64,000 nt of DNA from Takakia lepidozioides (GCA_030704615.1 CM060732.1:3412001-3476000); one strand, 5' to 3'; counted from the stretch's first letter, positions 36,837-49,306 are shown. Notes: generated from the sequence alone by a model not told the origin. Numbers and translations are program-made.

Positions 36837-36861
36837 TATCTCTCTCTCTCTCTCTCTCTCA
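36837..36861. repeat. (TC)n tract at LINE 3' end
   Basis: Eleven to twelve TC units immediately after the LINE 3' terminus. Confidence 0.9.
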
Positions 36862-38400
36862 AAACCTTTGGCTGGATTGTATCCCCTTCTTTATCTGAGC
36901 TTTGAAGAGCTTGTTGAAATAACGCATTGGTGATCCTGTCTGCTCCTAGTGTGGAAGCTTCGTGCTTAGAGTAAGTGGTTGAGGTGATTGATGTTGCTCA
37001 ACGATCTGAGGGACTAGTAAGAGCAAGCTTTTTATCTGCAACGATCGCGATCATATGTATGGACTGCAGTTGCGTTTCGGACTTAGTTCCTAGGGACACT
37101 TAAGTTAGGGGTTAAATATCTTACCAGTCATTAAATATGCAGCAATCATATAAAATTGTTTTGAAAGCTTTGGTTCCCATAACTTTCCAGCAAAAAGGAT
37201 GACATATGCTGGTCTATTAATATGGTATGACGGAATCTGTAAACAGTGATACACTGTGGAGGGAACATTAAACAGGGTTAGTACTAACCCTATCTGTAAA
37301 ACACCCTAAGTTAAAGAAACGGCAGCAAAATCTGAGTTTAGCCATGTGGGGCTGTCAGGCAAGGTAAGCTCGATACCGATTTCTGCTTGAATGCTCTGCT
37401 GGCCGCAGATATGCGCAGCCATATCTTTATGAGCAGCCGAATACAAGGAGGGTTATGGAGTACAAAGGGCCACAAACAGGAAGTTGCATTCTGGTTTTTT
37501 CTTGCAGTTGCTTTCCATTGCGTAACTGGATGCTCGACATGTCTCAGGCAAATACTTCAAGCGCTGACTTGACGCTTTCTTCTCTTTCATCTTCCAAGTT
37601 ACATTGAGTAGCATGAGTGAAAGCAATAGCAAGCGTGGAAGCCTGCCACTCACCTCGCACAACCTCACTAATCCACATCGTATGTTTGTGGTTGTTTTTG
37701 GGACGGGTGCAGGTGAGGGCTCTCCACCTTTCATGAAGCTCTAATGGTCTATTAAGTAAGGAATTGCATGGTACTGAGGTATACATCAGATAAATACAGG
37801 GGCAGACACAGCTCTGGCTGCACTTACGAGAAGACAAAGGCTTCTCATTTCTAGGGAGGCAACTCTGGACAGCATGATCAGAATTGTTAAACTCTCTAGG
37901 GTCCATTTATCTTTCACAAGTAACCTACAGCTGAACAGATCAGCATTGGTTAGGACTTTATATCTACAGGGAATAGGTTTTTCCTTAACTGCAAAGGTTT
38001 TTCTGAACACTATATCTTTGCCTATCATTTCCTGGTTACAAACAAGGTGATCTGGTCTAAGGAGAATTGATCTTCCTGGATCCCCACCACCCGCCCCAAT
38101 CTCCTCTTCGGAAAGAACCTTAAAAAAAGGGGTTTTGGTACATCTTTCAAACACTCTTCTGCATTGCATTTTAAAATCTCCATGACAGGGTAATATTAAA
38201 TCTGTTTACATTGAGCAGTTCTGGTCTGCCTCAGATGAGAACAGAACTAAGAAATGTTAAGGTATCTAATTTTTCTGAATTAGTGATGAAGTGATGGTGC
38301 CACTGTTTAGTGGCTGATTTGTCAATTTTTTTTTTTGACTAAGACCTTAGTGGTCTTGTCCATGTCCCTGACAAGACATAGTATCTTCTATCTCTCTCCC
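36862..38400. other. intergenic DNA, one doubtful minus-strand frame
   Basis: A minus-strand frame at 37786-38169 (segment VFRKTFAVKEKPIPCRYKVL) is long for this composition but matches no family I know. No other feature. Confidence 0.3.
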
Positions 38401-38403
38401 TGT

Positions 38404-38604
38404 CACACACAGCAGATTGATGCTTGTGTGAAGGGATTTCTAGAGGATATCTGGAAAACCCGGATTAATTCTATATATGATGGTAAGTCACACTACCAAC
38501 GTCAGCCCCTGACAGAGGTAGGTTCTGTCCCTTTTGTTCCCGCTCAAACTGGGCGCGGGGTCAATGGCCACAAGGCTACGGCAAACAACGTCTTATGAGT
38601 ACAA
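38404..38604 (+). mobile_element. LINE 3'-end fragment preceding copy B
   Basis: From ACACACAGCAGATTGATGCT to CGTCTTATGAGTACAATC, encoding the ORF2 C-terminus ending TANNVL and TGA. It runs into (TC)n at 38604-38616, which is followed directly by the 5' end of copy B. Confidence 0.92.
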
Positions 38605-38935
38605 TCTCTCTCTCTCCCTGTCCTCTAGGAAGCCTATTGCCATTGGGTGGACTTGATACGGGAGTACATTAATGTCTCTGTGACTAAATGCCGGCCTTGT
38701 GACCTCGTGTCTTTGTTTGTTTCGACCTGAAGCGCTTTGCTCCAGGTAAGGTAGTGCATTGGATTTAGTTGGAAAGCTTGGGGCCTTTCCCTCTTTAGAA
38801 TATGCCTACACGGGCCATTCCCTGCAACTCCCTGGAGTGTGATCTCTGAATGGTAACAAGCGGACCCCTACCGCTTGGGGGCAGCCCCTCCGCCCAAATT
38901 GGGCAGTCGTATGCTCTGTCTAGCATACTCGGCAC

Positions 38936-39637
38936 TTGGGCTCGGGTTGGTTCCTGTGCTTAAACTTATGGCCTGCGACAACATTCAAAATCTTAGCTCC
39001 TATCAACATCAACATTCCTCTGGGTGATTCCTGGGAATTGGTTACTTATGCCAAATCTAGGGCTTCATGTGTAGTTTTTGGGGTGAATCCCAGGATGGAC
39101 GATGTGTCCTTTAAAACTACATGCTCTAGCTTAGGCTTGGATTTCATGGCTAATGGTTCCATCTCGAAACTTGATAACAGGGGTACGTTGAAGGTTGCAA
39201 TGACCAAAAGTGCTTCTAATAGAGTCCCGCATCAATTCAATCTCAAAGAAGTTCGTCCCTTGACTGGCTGGAGAGCGGTCTTAGACATTGGTGATTCAAT
39301 GGGGCGCTCTAGGAAGACAACCAAGGGCAACAACTTCAACTTGAGAGTTTCTAATCGGTTTGATGCTCTGGATGAGGTTGAATCCAAACAGCCAGAAGGA
39401 CAAGCTGCCCCTAAGTGTACGGAACCTGAACGTCCTGTATCTGAAGGATCTGGTACTCTGAATGGTTTACCAATCCTCAAGGTTTACACAAGACGAGCAA
39501 ATTCTATACACGGGGTAATTGTCCCCAAGCCGTCAGATGGACAATCTGTCCCTAAGTGTGCAGAGCCTGAACGTCGTGTAACTGAAGGATTTGGTACTCT
39601 GAATGGTTTACCAAACCTCAAAGTCTACACAAGATGA
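38936..39637 (+). pseudogene. LINE copy B ORF1-like protein
   Basis: About 233 codons highly similar to the copy A protein, from GSGWFLCLNLWPA to the second 47-residue repeat. A TAG just upstream (at about 38920, where copy A has TGG) and a TGA at about 39636 interrupt the frame. The TGA, and another at the same place of the next repeat (about 39776), replace CGA of copy A, the change expected from deamination of a methylated CpG. Confidence 0.8.
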
Positions 39638-39811
39638 GCAAAATCTATACATGGGGTAATTGTCCCCAAGCAGTCAGACGGACAATCTGTCCCTAAGGGT
39701 GCGGAGCCTGTACGTCGTGTAACTGAAGGATTTGGTACCCTGAATGGTTTACCAATTCTCAAAGTTTACACAAGATGAGCAAAATCTACACATGGGGTAA
39801 CTGTCCCCCGT

Positions 39812-40900
39812 TTGCAGAACGGTTGGCCGTCCAGGAGCAAGCACAAGCTACCTAGACGACAAACAATTCATATGCAAAGGGCTGGCTTGCGGCTGGGTAC
39901 TTTCAATTTCTCAGGGCTGACTAACCAAAGGAAACAACTCGAAGTGGCACAAGTTCTTCAGGCCAATAACATTCATATTTGTGCTGGTCAGGAGACATGG
40001 GAAACTCCGGATAAATTGGTTGGAGATGTCAATGGGTATAAGTGGACGGGTAAGATGTGTACTCTCAAGGCAGCCTCTGCCAAACGCGGCCAAAAAGGGG
40101 TTGGATTCTTTGTCCGCGATTTCTTGTTTGATAATTGTGAAATTATCAACAAGGGTTTGAGGTATGAGCATAGTATCTGGCTAAAACTGAATCTGAAGGG
40201 CGTGAATACGAAGGACCTCTTTGTGGGTTGTGTATACATGCCCACAGAGGGGACCCTTAGTGTTGACGCAGACAAAGCCTTCGAAGATGTAAAGCTGGAC
40301 TGTGCTTCGTTCCTTGCCAAAGGTCAGGTGGTTCTATTGGGTGACTTCAATGCCCGGGTGGGCAAAGGTCTCCATCAGGACGACATCATTGGGCCTTTTG
40401 GTGAGGACGAGCTGAATTCTAATGGCAGACGGTTAATTAACTGTCTGGAAGAGCTTCAGCTTTTGACCTTGAATAACAGGACAAGAGGTGACCAAGTGCA
40501 GTGGACTCGTGAGAAATCCCAAACTGGGGAACGTTCCATTGTGGACTATATCATAATGGACAAAAATTTGTTTCCCCAGTGTGCCAATGTGTTGATCGAC
40601 AGAACTGATATTGGTACCTCTGACCACTTCCTGGTTTGGACTGAGATCAAAAGGTGTTTTCCCAACACCAAGAGATCTGTGAAACGTTCGATTCGGAAGT
40701 GGCGCATAGAAAAATTCCATAATGAGGAGGTCAAGGCTGAGTATGTCCAGGCCTTGCAAGAGGCTCTCCCTCATTTTGCCCAATCGCTCCAAGAACTTCA
40801 GTCTCGCTCTGACAACGCAAGAAATGAAGACGAAAGAGCAGTGGACTCTTGGGAGAGTTTCGTTTCCTCTGTGGCTGACAAGATCATTGGAGGAAACTAA
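39812..40900 (+). pseudogene. LINE copy B endonuclease
   Basis: A 362-codon open frame with the complete APE-type endonuclease: TFNFSGLTNQRKQLE, GQETWETPDK, LLGDFNARVG, ERSIVDYIIMD and TSDHFLVWTE. It ends by a one-base shift at about 40896 where copy A reads IIGRKLIVCG. The domain itself appears intact, but upstream stops make expression as part of a full element doubtful. Confidence 0.9.
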
Positions 40901-40989
40901 TTGTCTGCGGTAGAGCTGTTAATTGGTGGACAAATGAGATTAAACTCAAGATAGCTGAGAGACGAGCCCTCTATAAAGAGTGCTGCAAT

Positions 40990-42540
40990 TTGAAAACCAA
41001 CAGAGAATTGTGGGCGAGGTACTACCAGCTCCGTAAAGATATCAATCAGCTTGTTAGGTGTCAGAAGAAATTATACTGGGACAAGTTATACAGTGAAATA
41101 AACTCAAACCACCATGGTGGTAATGACAAGAAATTCTGGTTGGCCCTTCAACGTTTGTACAAGCCGAAAAACGGTCAGCAAGTACAAGCGCTGAAGACTA
41201 CTAAAGGTGCAGTGGTGACTTCATCGGTTGACATTGTCAAAACCTTTGAAACTCACTACAGTATCCTTGGCAGAACTTCTAGGTCTAACAGTGAGGGGTC
41301 TTCTGCTGAATGGAGGGATACAGTTGGAAAAACTGTTCCTATGATTCAAAACAGCCCTGATGAACTGGAGTATATTTCAATGGCTTATAACGCTCCCATT
41401 AGTTCTTCTGAGATTGTGGAAGCAATTGAACATTTAAACAGATATAAAGCTGGTGGACCTGATGTCAACGAGCTTATCAAGCACAGTTGCGAGCCCATGA
41501 TAGAGGCCCTAGTTCTCCTCTTTAACCTTATCTGGAAGACTGAAATGATCCCCTTTCGCTGGCGACAGGGGGTCATTGTCAATCTATACAAGAAGGGTGA
41601 CAGAGAAGAACCGGGGAACTACCGTGCCATCACCCTCCTCAATGCTGTTGGCAAGACATTCTGCAGAGTTATAAGTTCTCGTCTCGAGGTTGATCTGGAG
41701 TCTAGAGGTTGTTTCCACGAAGGCCAGGTTGCACAATTCTCTGTCGTTTCTGGGCTTGTCCCGAATTTCGTGGTGGCCTTGGAGCAGGTCTCGTATGAGG
41801 AAGGTGGCTTTCGGCGAAACAGGGGCTGTTACACCTGCTTCGAGTGTGGGAGGATGGTCGGGTGAGGATCGTGCCTCACCCAACACAGCGTGCACGGTTA
41901 GTCTTCACTCTAAGCCAGATTATCCAGGGAAGGAAAAAAAGAAGGGAAACCCACTTATGTTTTTTTCCTAGATGTCAAAAAGGCTTATGACACAGTGTGG
42001 AGAGATGGCCTATGGTTCCGCCTCTGGTCTTGTGGGATCAAGGGAAAGATGTGGAGAGTTGTCTACAACTTGTATGCTCACACCAAAAGCTGTGTCACTG
42101 TTAACGGACAGAAGTCCAACTTCTTTGACATAGACCAAGGTGTAGCTCAAGGATGTACTCTCTCCCCTCTGCTCTTCAATGTTTTCATCAATCAACTCCT
42201 CGAGGATGTGGAAAGTGAGGGATTTGGGTTAAGGGTGGGTGATACCACCATACCAGCCCTTATGTGTGCGATGACTTCGCAGGCATAGGGAGACTCCAAC
42301 CAATCTCCAGGAGTTGATTGATTGCGCGAAGAGATACTTTGATCTTTGGGGGCTAGAGGCTAATGTCAGCAAATGTGCAGTGGTAGCATTCAACGACAGA
42401 GGAGAGGGAGGAAGTGATCTTAAGTGGCAGTGGGGTAGCCAAGAGATCCCGGTCCTCCCTTCCTACACTTACCTGGGCGTTGAGTTTTCCTCCAATTTCG
42501 GCTGCAACATATGTCCAACACCAGATATCCTAAGTTAATC
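40990..42540 (+). pseudogene. LINE copy B reverse transcriptase, interrupted
   Basis: Open segments at 40990-41865, 41995-42288 and 42314-42538. LYKKGDREEPGNYRAITLLN, KKAYDTVWRDG and GVAQGCTLSPLLFN are present. At about 41725-41900 a stretch of roughly 150 bases not found in copy A is inserted, and the FADDF motif is damaged by a small deletion at 42265 (ALMCAMTSQA). The frame then ends at the internal deletion. Confidence 0.88.
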
Positions 42541-43277
42541 GGCTCTATATCTTGGAAACAGGACCGCCCTGTCAAACAGGCTAAGTCCTGGCAGAAGAGA
42601 GCAGAAGAGATTCTCAAGGACCTGGACCTGGAACCGCAAGTCTTGACCCTGCTGGATAAATCTGACTTAGAGGCTGTAGTTTTCCAAAGCCATGTCTGTT
42701 GCTATAATTGTCTGATGAAAAGAAGTTAGGCAGAAAACTTCCCTGAACTTGTTTCCAGTCAGTAGACTCTTGGATGACCTCAAGGGTCTACCCACTCTCG
42801 GCACTAGGCTGAAATTTAAACTCAGGCAGAAGCCTACCTTTGAACAGCAAACAGAAGCAGAGAGGAAAGGGAGAGTGCAATTGCCCGTTTGTGGGGCAAC
42901 CTGAAGGCAGTATTCATTTCTGATACACTGTCCAGGGGTCTCTCACCAAAGACGCTCTCTTCAAATCTATCAAGGGATTGTGCCTGTACCTCTGTTTAAC
43001 CAACTTTGAAAGTCTCGGGCTGAGCCAAAGCCCAGGCCCTCTGAGGCCTAGTTTTTGGGCAAATCACACACAGCAGATTGATGCTTGTGTGAAGGGATTT
43101 CTCGAGGATATCTGGAAAACCCGGATTAATTCTATATTTAAATTCTAATATTGAAGGTAAGTCTTACTACCAACGTCAGCCCCTGACAGAGGTAGGTTCT
43201 GTCCCTTTTGTTTCCGCTCAAACTGGGCGCGGGGTCAATGGCCACAAGGCTACGGCAAACGTCTTATGAGTACAATC

Positions 43278-44480
43278 TCTCTCTGTGGAAGTGATCTTAA
43301 GTGGCAGTGGGGTAGCCAAGAGATTCCAGTCCTGTCTTCCTAGACATACCTGGGCGTTGAGTTCTCCTCCAACTGTAACTGGGATGCACATATCCAGAAA
43401 GTTGTTCGGCAAGGGCAAAGCGCTGAGTCTCACTAAATTTTTCACTGCAGAGGGAGTAACTCTGAGGTCAAGAAAACCTTACTTTGTCGCGTTATTAGAC
43501 CGGCCTTGGAGTAGGCATCTGCTACATGGGTTGATAACTCCAACCAGGCTAAGTCTCTAGAATCCATTCAAGTGGGGGTGCTTAAGGAGTGCATGTCAGC
43601 ATGCTCCAAAACAGCCAATGTGGCTGTTCGGGGTGAGTTTGGCATCCCTTAAGCTCCCGACGAGATGAATTCAAGGTCATATGGTGGGGTCAGTTGCAAC
43701 ACATGTCCAACACCAGATATCCTAAGTTAATCGACTCTATATCTTGGAAACAGGACAGCCCTGTCAAACAGGCTAAGTCCTGGCAGAAGAGAGTAGAAGA
43801 GATTCTCAAGGATCTGAATCTGGACCCGCAAGTCTTGACCCTGCTGGATAAATCTGACTTAGAGACTAGTGTCCAAAGCCATGTCTGTTACCAGAAAATT
43901 GTCTGATGAAAATGAAGTTAGGCAGAAAACTTCCCTGAACCTGTTTCCAGTCTGTGACATGGGGGAGGACATCATGGATGACCTCACTCTTGGCACCAGA
44001 CTGAAATTTAAACTCAGGGCAGGAAGCCTACCTTTGAACAGTAAACAGAAGCAGAGAGGAAAGGGAGGGTGCAATTGCCCGTTGTGTGGGCAACCCGAAG
44101 ACAATATTCACTGTCTGATTCACTGTCCGGGGTACTCTCACCAGAGAGACGCTCTCCTCCAATCTATCAAGAGAATTGTGCCTGTACCTATGTTTACCAA
44201 CTTTGAAAGTCTCGAGGCTGAGCCAAAAGCCCAGGCCCTTCTGGGGCCTAGTTACTGGGCAAACCACACACAGCAGATTGATGCTTGTGTGAAGGGATTT
44301 CTAGAGGATATCTGGAAAACCCGAATCAATGCTCTTTATCAAGGTAAGTCTTACTACCGACGTCAGCCCCTGACAGAGGTAGGTTCTGTCCCTTTGTGTT
44401 CCGCTCAAACTGGGCGCGGGGTCAATGGCCACAAGGCTACGGTAAACAACGTCTTACGAGTACATTCTCTCTGTGGAAGT
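43278..44480 (+). mobile_element. LINE copy C, 5'-truncated, inside the tail of copy B
   Basis: A 5'-truncated copy starting at GATCTTAAGTGGCAGTGGGG (mid reverse transcriptase) and ending CGTCTTACGAGTACAT. The 15-base sequence TCTCTCTGTGGAAGT occurs at 43278-43292 and again at 44466-44480, exactly bordering it, and is a candidate target-site duplication. Open segments include 43869-44570 with CPLCGQPEDNIHCLIHC. Confidence 0.9.
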
Positions 44481-44794
44481 AAATTAATGCATGGTTTTTT
44501 AGATGGAAATGCCACGAACTTGTCCATCAAACCTGCATTCATTAATATGAGTTACCAGTCACCTCCATAACTTGTGGAGTTAATTTAGTACCTAACTCTG
44601 GACCCCTGATAAAGTGTGGCACTCCTTACTCCCAACCACTAAATCAGGGAGGTAGGTAGGCAAATAGTCAGTGGTTATGTTCTAAGACCTGCTGATATGC
44701 ACTACATATCACTGAGGTATGCTACCTCATCATAAGCTCATCTCCAGAACCTATGTTGTACAAGTTATAAGCTCTATGATGAAGTTTATAGAAA
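44481..44794. other. short unique stretch between LINE copies C and D
   Basis: Presumed original genomic sequence following the (TC)n target. No gene seen. Confidence 0.4.
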
Positions 44795-47008
44795 ACGGAA
44801 ATGTGGACTAGGTACTACCAGATCCGCAAAGATATCCATCAGCTTGTAAGGTCTCAGAAGAAATTATACTGGGACAAGTTATATAGTGAAATAACTCAAA
44901 CCACTATGGTGGTAATGACAAGATTCTGGTTAGCCCTTCAACGTCTGTACAAGCTGAAAAATTCTCAGCAAGTACAAGCGCTGAGGACTACTAAGGGTGC
45001 AGTGGTGACTTCCAACGGTTGACATCGTCAAAACCATTGAAACCCACTACAGTATCCTTGGCAGAAATTCTAGGTCTAACAGTGAGGGATCTTCTGAACA
45101 ATGGAAGGGCACAGTTGAAAAAACTGTTCCTATGATTCAAGACAGCCCTGATGAACTGGAGTATATTTCAAAGGGTTACAACGCTCCCTTCTGAGTTTAT
45201 GGAAGCAATTGAGCATTTAAACGGATATAAAGCTGGTGGACCTGATGGCATAGTCAACGAGCTTATCAAGCATGGTGGCGACCCTATGATAGAGGCCCTT
45301 GTACTTCTCTTTAACCTTATCTGGAGGACTGAAATGATCCCTTTTTGCTGGCGACGGGGGGCCATTGTCAACCTACACAAGAAAGGTGACAAAGAAGCGC
45401 CGGGGAACTATCGAGGCATCACGCTTCTCAATGCAGTTGGCAAAATATTTTGCAGAGTTATAAGTACTCGTCTCGAGGTTGATCTGGAATCTAGAGGTTG
45501 TTTCAAGGAAGGCCAAGCTGGCTTTCAAAGAAACAGGGGCTGTGTGGATCATATCTTCACTCTAAGCCAGATAATCCAGGGAAGGAGAAAAGAAGGGAAA
45601 CCCACCTTTGTCTTTTTCTTGGATGTCAAAAAGGCTTATGACAGTGTGGAGAGATGGTCTATGGCTCTGACTCTGGTCATCTGGGATCAAGGGGAGAGTG
45701 GTACACAACTTGTATGCTCGCACCAAAAGCTGTGTCACTGTTAATGGACAGAAGTCTAACTTCTTTGACATAGACCAAGGTGTAGCTCAAGGATGTACCC
45801 TCTCCCCTCTGCTCTTCAATGTTTTCATCAATCAACTCCTCGAGGATGTGGGAAGTGAGGGATTTGGGTTAAGGGTGGGTGATGCCACCATACCAGCCCT
45901 TATGTTTGCGGATGACTTCGCAGGCATGCGGGAGACTCCTTCCAATCTCCAGGAGTTGATTGATTGCGCGAAGAGATACTCTGACCTTTGGGGGCTAGAG
46001 GCTAACGTCAGTAACTGCGCAGTGGTGGCATTCAACGACCAAGGGGAGGGAGGAGGTGATCTCAAGTGGCAGTGGGGAAGCCAAGAGATTCCGGTCCTCC
46101 CTTCCTACACATACCTTGGCGTTGGTTTTTCCTCCAACTGTAATTGGGATGCACATACTCAAAAAGTCGTTCAATCTGGCAAGCGCAAAGCGCTGGGTCT
46201 CACTACATTTTTCCACTGCAGACGGGTCAACTCTGCAGTAAAAAAAACCATGCTTTGCCACGTCATTAGGCCTGCCTTGGAGTACGCATCTGCAGTATGG
46301 GTTGATAACTCCAACCAGGCTAAGTCTCTAGAATCCATTCAAGTGGAGGTGCTTAAGGAGTGCATGTCAGCATGCTCCAAAACAGCCAACGTGGCTGTTC
46401 GGGGTGAGTTTGGCATCCCTTCCTTAAGCTCCCGACGAGATGTCTGATGAGAATGACGTTAGGCAGAAAACTTCCCTGAACTTGTTTCCAGTCTGTGACA
46501 TGGGAGAGGCCATCATGGATGACCTCAAGGGTTTACCCACCCTCGGCACTAGACTGGAATTTAAACTCAGGGCGGGAAGTCTACCTTTGAACAGCAAACA
46601 CATGCAGAGAGGAAAGAGGGATTTCAATTGCCTGTTGTGTGGGCAACCTGAAGACGACATCCATTTTCTGATTCATTGCCCTGGGTACTCTCACGAGAGA
46701 GACACCCTCTTCAAATCCATCAAGGGAATTGTGCCTGAACCTCTGTTTACCAACTTTGAAGGTCTCGAGGCTGGGCCAAAAGCCCAGGCCCATTTGGGGC
46801 CTAGTTATTGGGCACAGCAGATTGATGCTTGTGTGAAGGGATTGCTAGAGGATATCTGGAAAACTCGGATTAATTGTCTGTTCCAAGATAAGTCATACTA
46901 CTGGCGTCAGCCCCTCACAAAGGTAGTTTCTGTCCCTTTGTGTTCCGCTCAAACTGAGCGCGGGGTCAATGGCCAGCTACGGCAAACAACGTCTTATGAG
47001 TACATTCT
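44795..47008 (+). mobile_element. LINE copy D, 5'-truncated
   Basis: Begins in the linker before the reverse transcriptase (RYYQIRKDIHQLVRSQKK) and ends CGTCTTATGAGTACATTC. Segments at 45151-45744 and 45698-46447 carry LHKKGDKEAPGNYRGITLLN, FLDVKKAYDSVE, GVAQGCTLSPLLFN and LMFADDF, the latter intact. A deletion near 46437 joins SSRRD to the SDENDVRQKTS segment, removing about 95 codons. 46440-47012 carries the C-terminal zinc motif. Confidence 0.92.
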
Positions 47009-48190
47009 TTAAGGCTCTCCTCTAGATTGGAGGTTCTTCCTTGGAAGATGCTAATCTATCATTATAATTGCAAAGCTGTACCCCACTCTTGCAAGTAGAT
47101 GTGCATAGCCACTTGGCTCTCCCTAGTACACAACTATAGGCTGGAAGACAGAGTAGGAGCCCCTTTCCTGCAGTATATAAAGGTTGTTGTCGTTAGTCTT
47201 AGCCATCTTCTTCAAGCTCCAGAAGTGGCCGAGCTGGCAGGGAGGCAATTCTTTTGACTTCATATCACACTTCAAGGTTCTCCTCTTGCCTTTTCCAGAT
47301 TCCGTTTTTGATGAGGTGCCTTGCCATCCAAACATGCTCATCTTCTCAAGGTGCATATTAGCTAGTTGTATGGTAAGTTTCACCTGGCTATCTCTAGAAT
47401 GCTCTCCCACAATGGATTTCTTCTCTCCTAACCTGTGGATAAGCTTTCTTAAGTGTGGAAATTGCTTCAAGTGGGCTGGGTTTAAAAAGCCTGGTATTCC
47501 AGAACAGTCACTAACCCATTGGTTGTGTGGTTGCTTGTGATGGGACCACGTGAGGTTCCAGCCCTTACTTTTAAGCTTGACTCCTCTACAGGCTCACGGA
47601 AGAGACACCTGAAGGCTAATGCAGGTAGTTCTGAAGAAGCTCTCTACTGAAACCAAACTAACCATTACAATGTTTGTAATAAGATGTCATAGTAGGGCCT
47701 TTTACATGCTTCTACTCCTTCCTAGGGTGCTCCAGAGATCTAAAGGTACCTATTAACCTGCTGGTGCTTTTATGGTGCAATGTGATCTTTGGTCACCATT
47801 TTACCCTTTTGGTCTTGTCCCTTTTACAAAAAGATGCTACTGTTGTAGACTGTAACTATCCTCTACAGTTGGCTTAATTGGACAGACCTGATCTGGTGGC
47901 CACCCTCCCACCTACTTGTCTTGGTGTTTTGGCAAAAGGTACCTGCTGGTATGAACTCTACTCTAGTCTTCCTCTCCAGCTAATTTGAATGTACAGACCA
48001 AATTACAGTTTTGTTCTACATTGAAGTTTCTTGCTGTATTCTTAGGTGGGTTTCAAACCCAAGCCACCTATATACTCACCAAAACTTGATCTTTACATAG
48101 TAGCTTATTGTTGGGATTTGTTGATGGAGCCTTTTTCAAGGCTGATGATGTTTTCATCAAAAGAAGCAATCTGATTCAAACATCTTCTTT
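47009..48190. other. intergenic DNA, no gene seen
   Basis: No recognisable coding frame, repeat or RNA gene. Confidence 0.4.
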
Positions 48191-48214
48191 TCTAGTCTTC
48201 ACATGACTAGACCT

Positions 48215-48550
48215 ATCTCTCTCCTGATACATTGTCCAGGGTATTCTCACCAGAGAGTGACCCTCTTCAGGAACATCAAGAACATGGTTCCTGCACTTCT
48301 GTTCACCAACTTTCAACATCTTGAAGCTGTGCCTAAAGCCCTGGCCCTGTTGGGGTTTAACTTTTGGGCCGCTCACACACAGCAGATTGATGCTTGTGTG
48401 AAGGGCTTTCTAGAGGATATGTCGAAAGCCCGAACTAATTGTTTATATCACACACTACTGGAGTGAGCCCCTTACGAAGGTGGTGCCTATTCCCTATGTT
48501 TCTGTCCAAACTAGGTGCAGGGTCTCTGGCCACAACGCTACGGCAAACAA
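48215..48550 (+). mobile_element. diverged LINE 3' fragment E1
   Basis: Encodes LIHCPGYSHQRVTLFRNIKN and IDACVKGFLEDMSKA, similar to the ORF2 C-terminus but more diverged than copies A to D. It ends at CTACGGCAAACAA without the last bases of the family. Confidence 0.85.
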
Positions 48551-48992
48551 GGACTGAATTTCAGACTCAGGCGGGGAGTCTGCCTTGGAACAATAAACAG
48601 ATGCAGAGAGGAAAGAAGATTGACAATGCCCGATGTGCGGGCGGTCTGAAGACAATATCCATTTTCATACAATGTCTGGGGTTTTCTCATCAGAGAGCTA
48701 CCCTCTTCAGGATCAGCAAGAACGTAGTCCCTGCACCTCTCTATTAACCAACTTTCGGAATCTTGAGGTTCAGCCTAAAGCCCTGGACCTGTTGGGGTCT
48801 AATTGCTGGGCGCTCACACACACAGCAGATTGATGCTTGTGCGAAGGGATTTCTAGAGGAAATAAAAGAAAGTCCAAACTAATTGTCATACCAAGCAAAG
48901 TTCCACTACTGGAGTGAGCCCCTCACAAAGGTATGTCTGTTCCCTCTTGGTACACCCAAACTGGCCACCAGGTCTATGGCCAATGTCTTATG
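48551..48992 (+). mobile_element. diverged LINE 3' fragment E2
   Basis: Directly abuts E1. Begins at the LKFKLRAGSLP-equivalent segment (TEFQTQAGSLPWNNKQMQRG) and ends AATGTCTTATGCCTCTCTCT, that is, at the family 3' end followed by (TC)n. Confidence 0.85.
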
Positions 48993-49306
48993 CCTCTCTC
49001 TCTCTCTATCAAGGGAATTGTGCCTGTACCTCTGTTCACCAACTTTGAAAGTCTGGAGGCTGAGCCAAAAGCCCAGGCCCTTTTGGGGCCTAGTTATTGG
49101 GCAAACCACAAACAGCAAGTTGATGCGTGTGTAATGGGATTCCTAGAGGATATCTGGAAATCCAGGATCAATTGTTTATTCCAAGGTAAGTCTTGCCACC
49201 GGGGTCAGCCCCTGACAAAGGTAGGTTCTGTCCCTTTGTGTTCCGCTCAAACTGGGGGCGGGCTCAATGGCCACAAGGCTACGGCAAACAACGTCTTATG
49301 AGTACA
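48993..49306 (+). mobile_element. LINE 3' fragment E3
   Basis: Starts in the (TC)n tail of E2 at ATCAAGGGAATTGTGCCTGT and ends CGTCTTATGAGTACATTCTC. It is closer to copies A to D than E1 and E2 are, so it is a younger insertion into the tail of an older one. The ORF2 end ANNVL and TGA is intact. Confidence 0.9.

Larger units (their letters stand above)
38616..43275 (+). mobile_element. LINE copy B, long plus-strand copy
   Basis: Starts CCCTGTCCTCTAGGAAGCC after a (TC)n tract and ends CGTCTTATGAGTACAA followed by (TC)n. It contains the ORF1-like region, tandem repeats, endonuclease and reverse transcriptase. An internal deletion at about 42500 joins the VEFSSN segment to the later NTRYPKLI segment, removing about 170 codons present in copy A. 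Together with copy A it forms a large inverted pair. Confidence 0.93.

Noticed and set aside
37786-38169. Minus-strand 127-residue frame
   Set aside because: No recognisable domain, no splice or composition evidence; kept only as a note in the intergenic entry.
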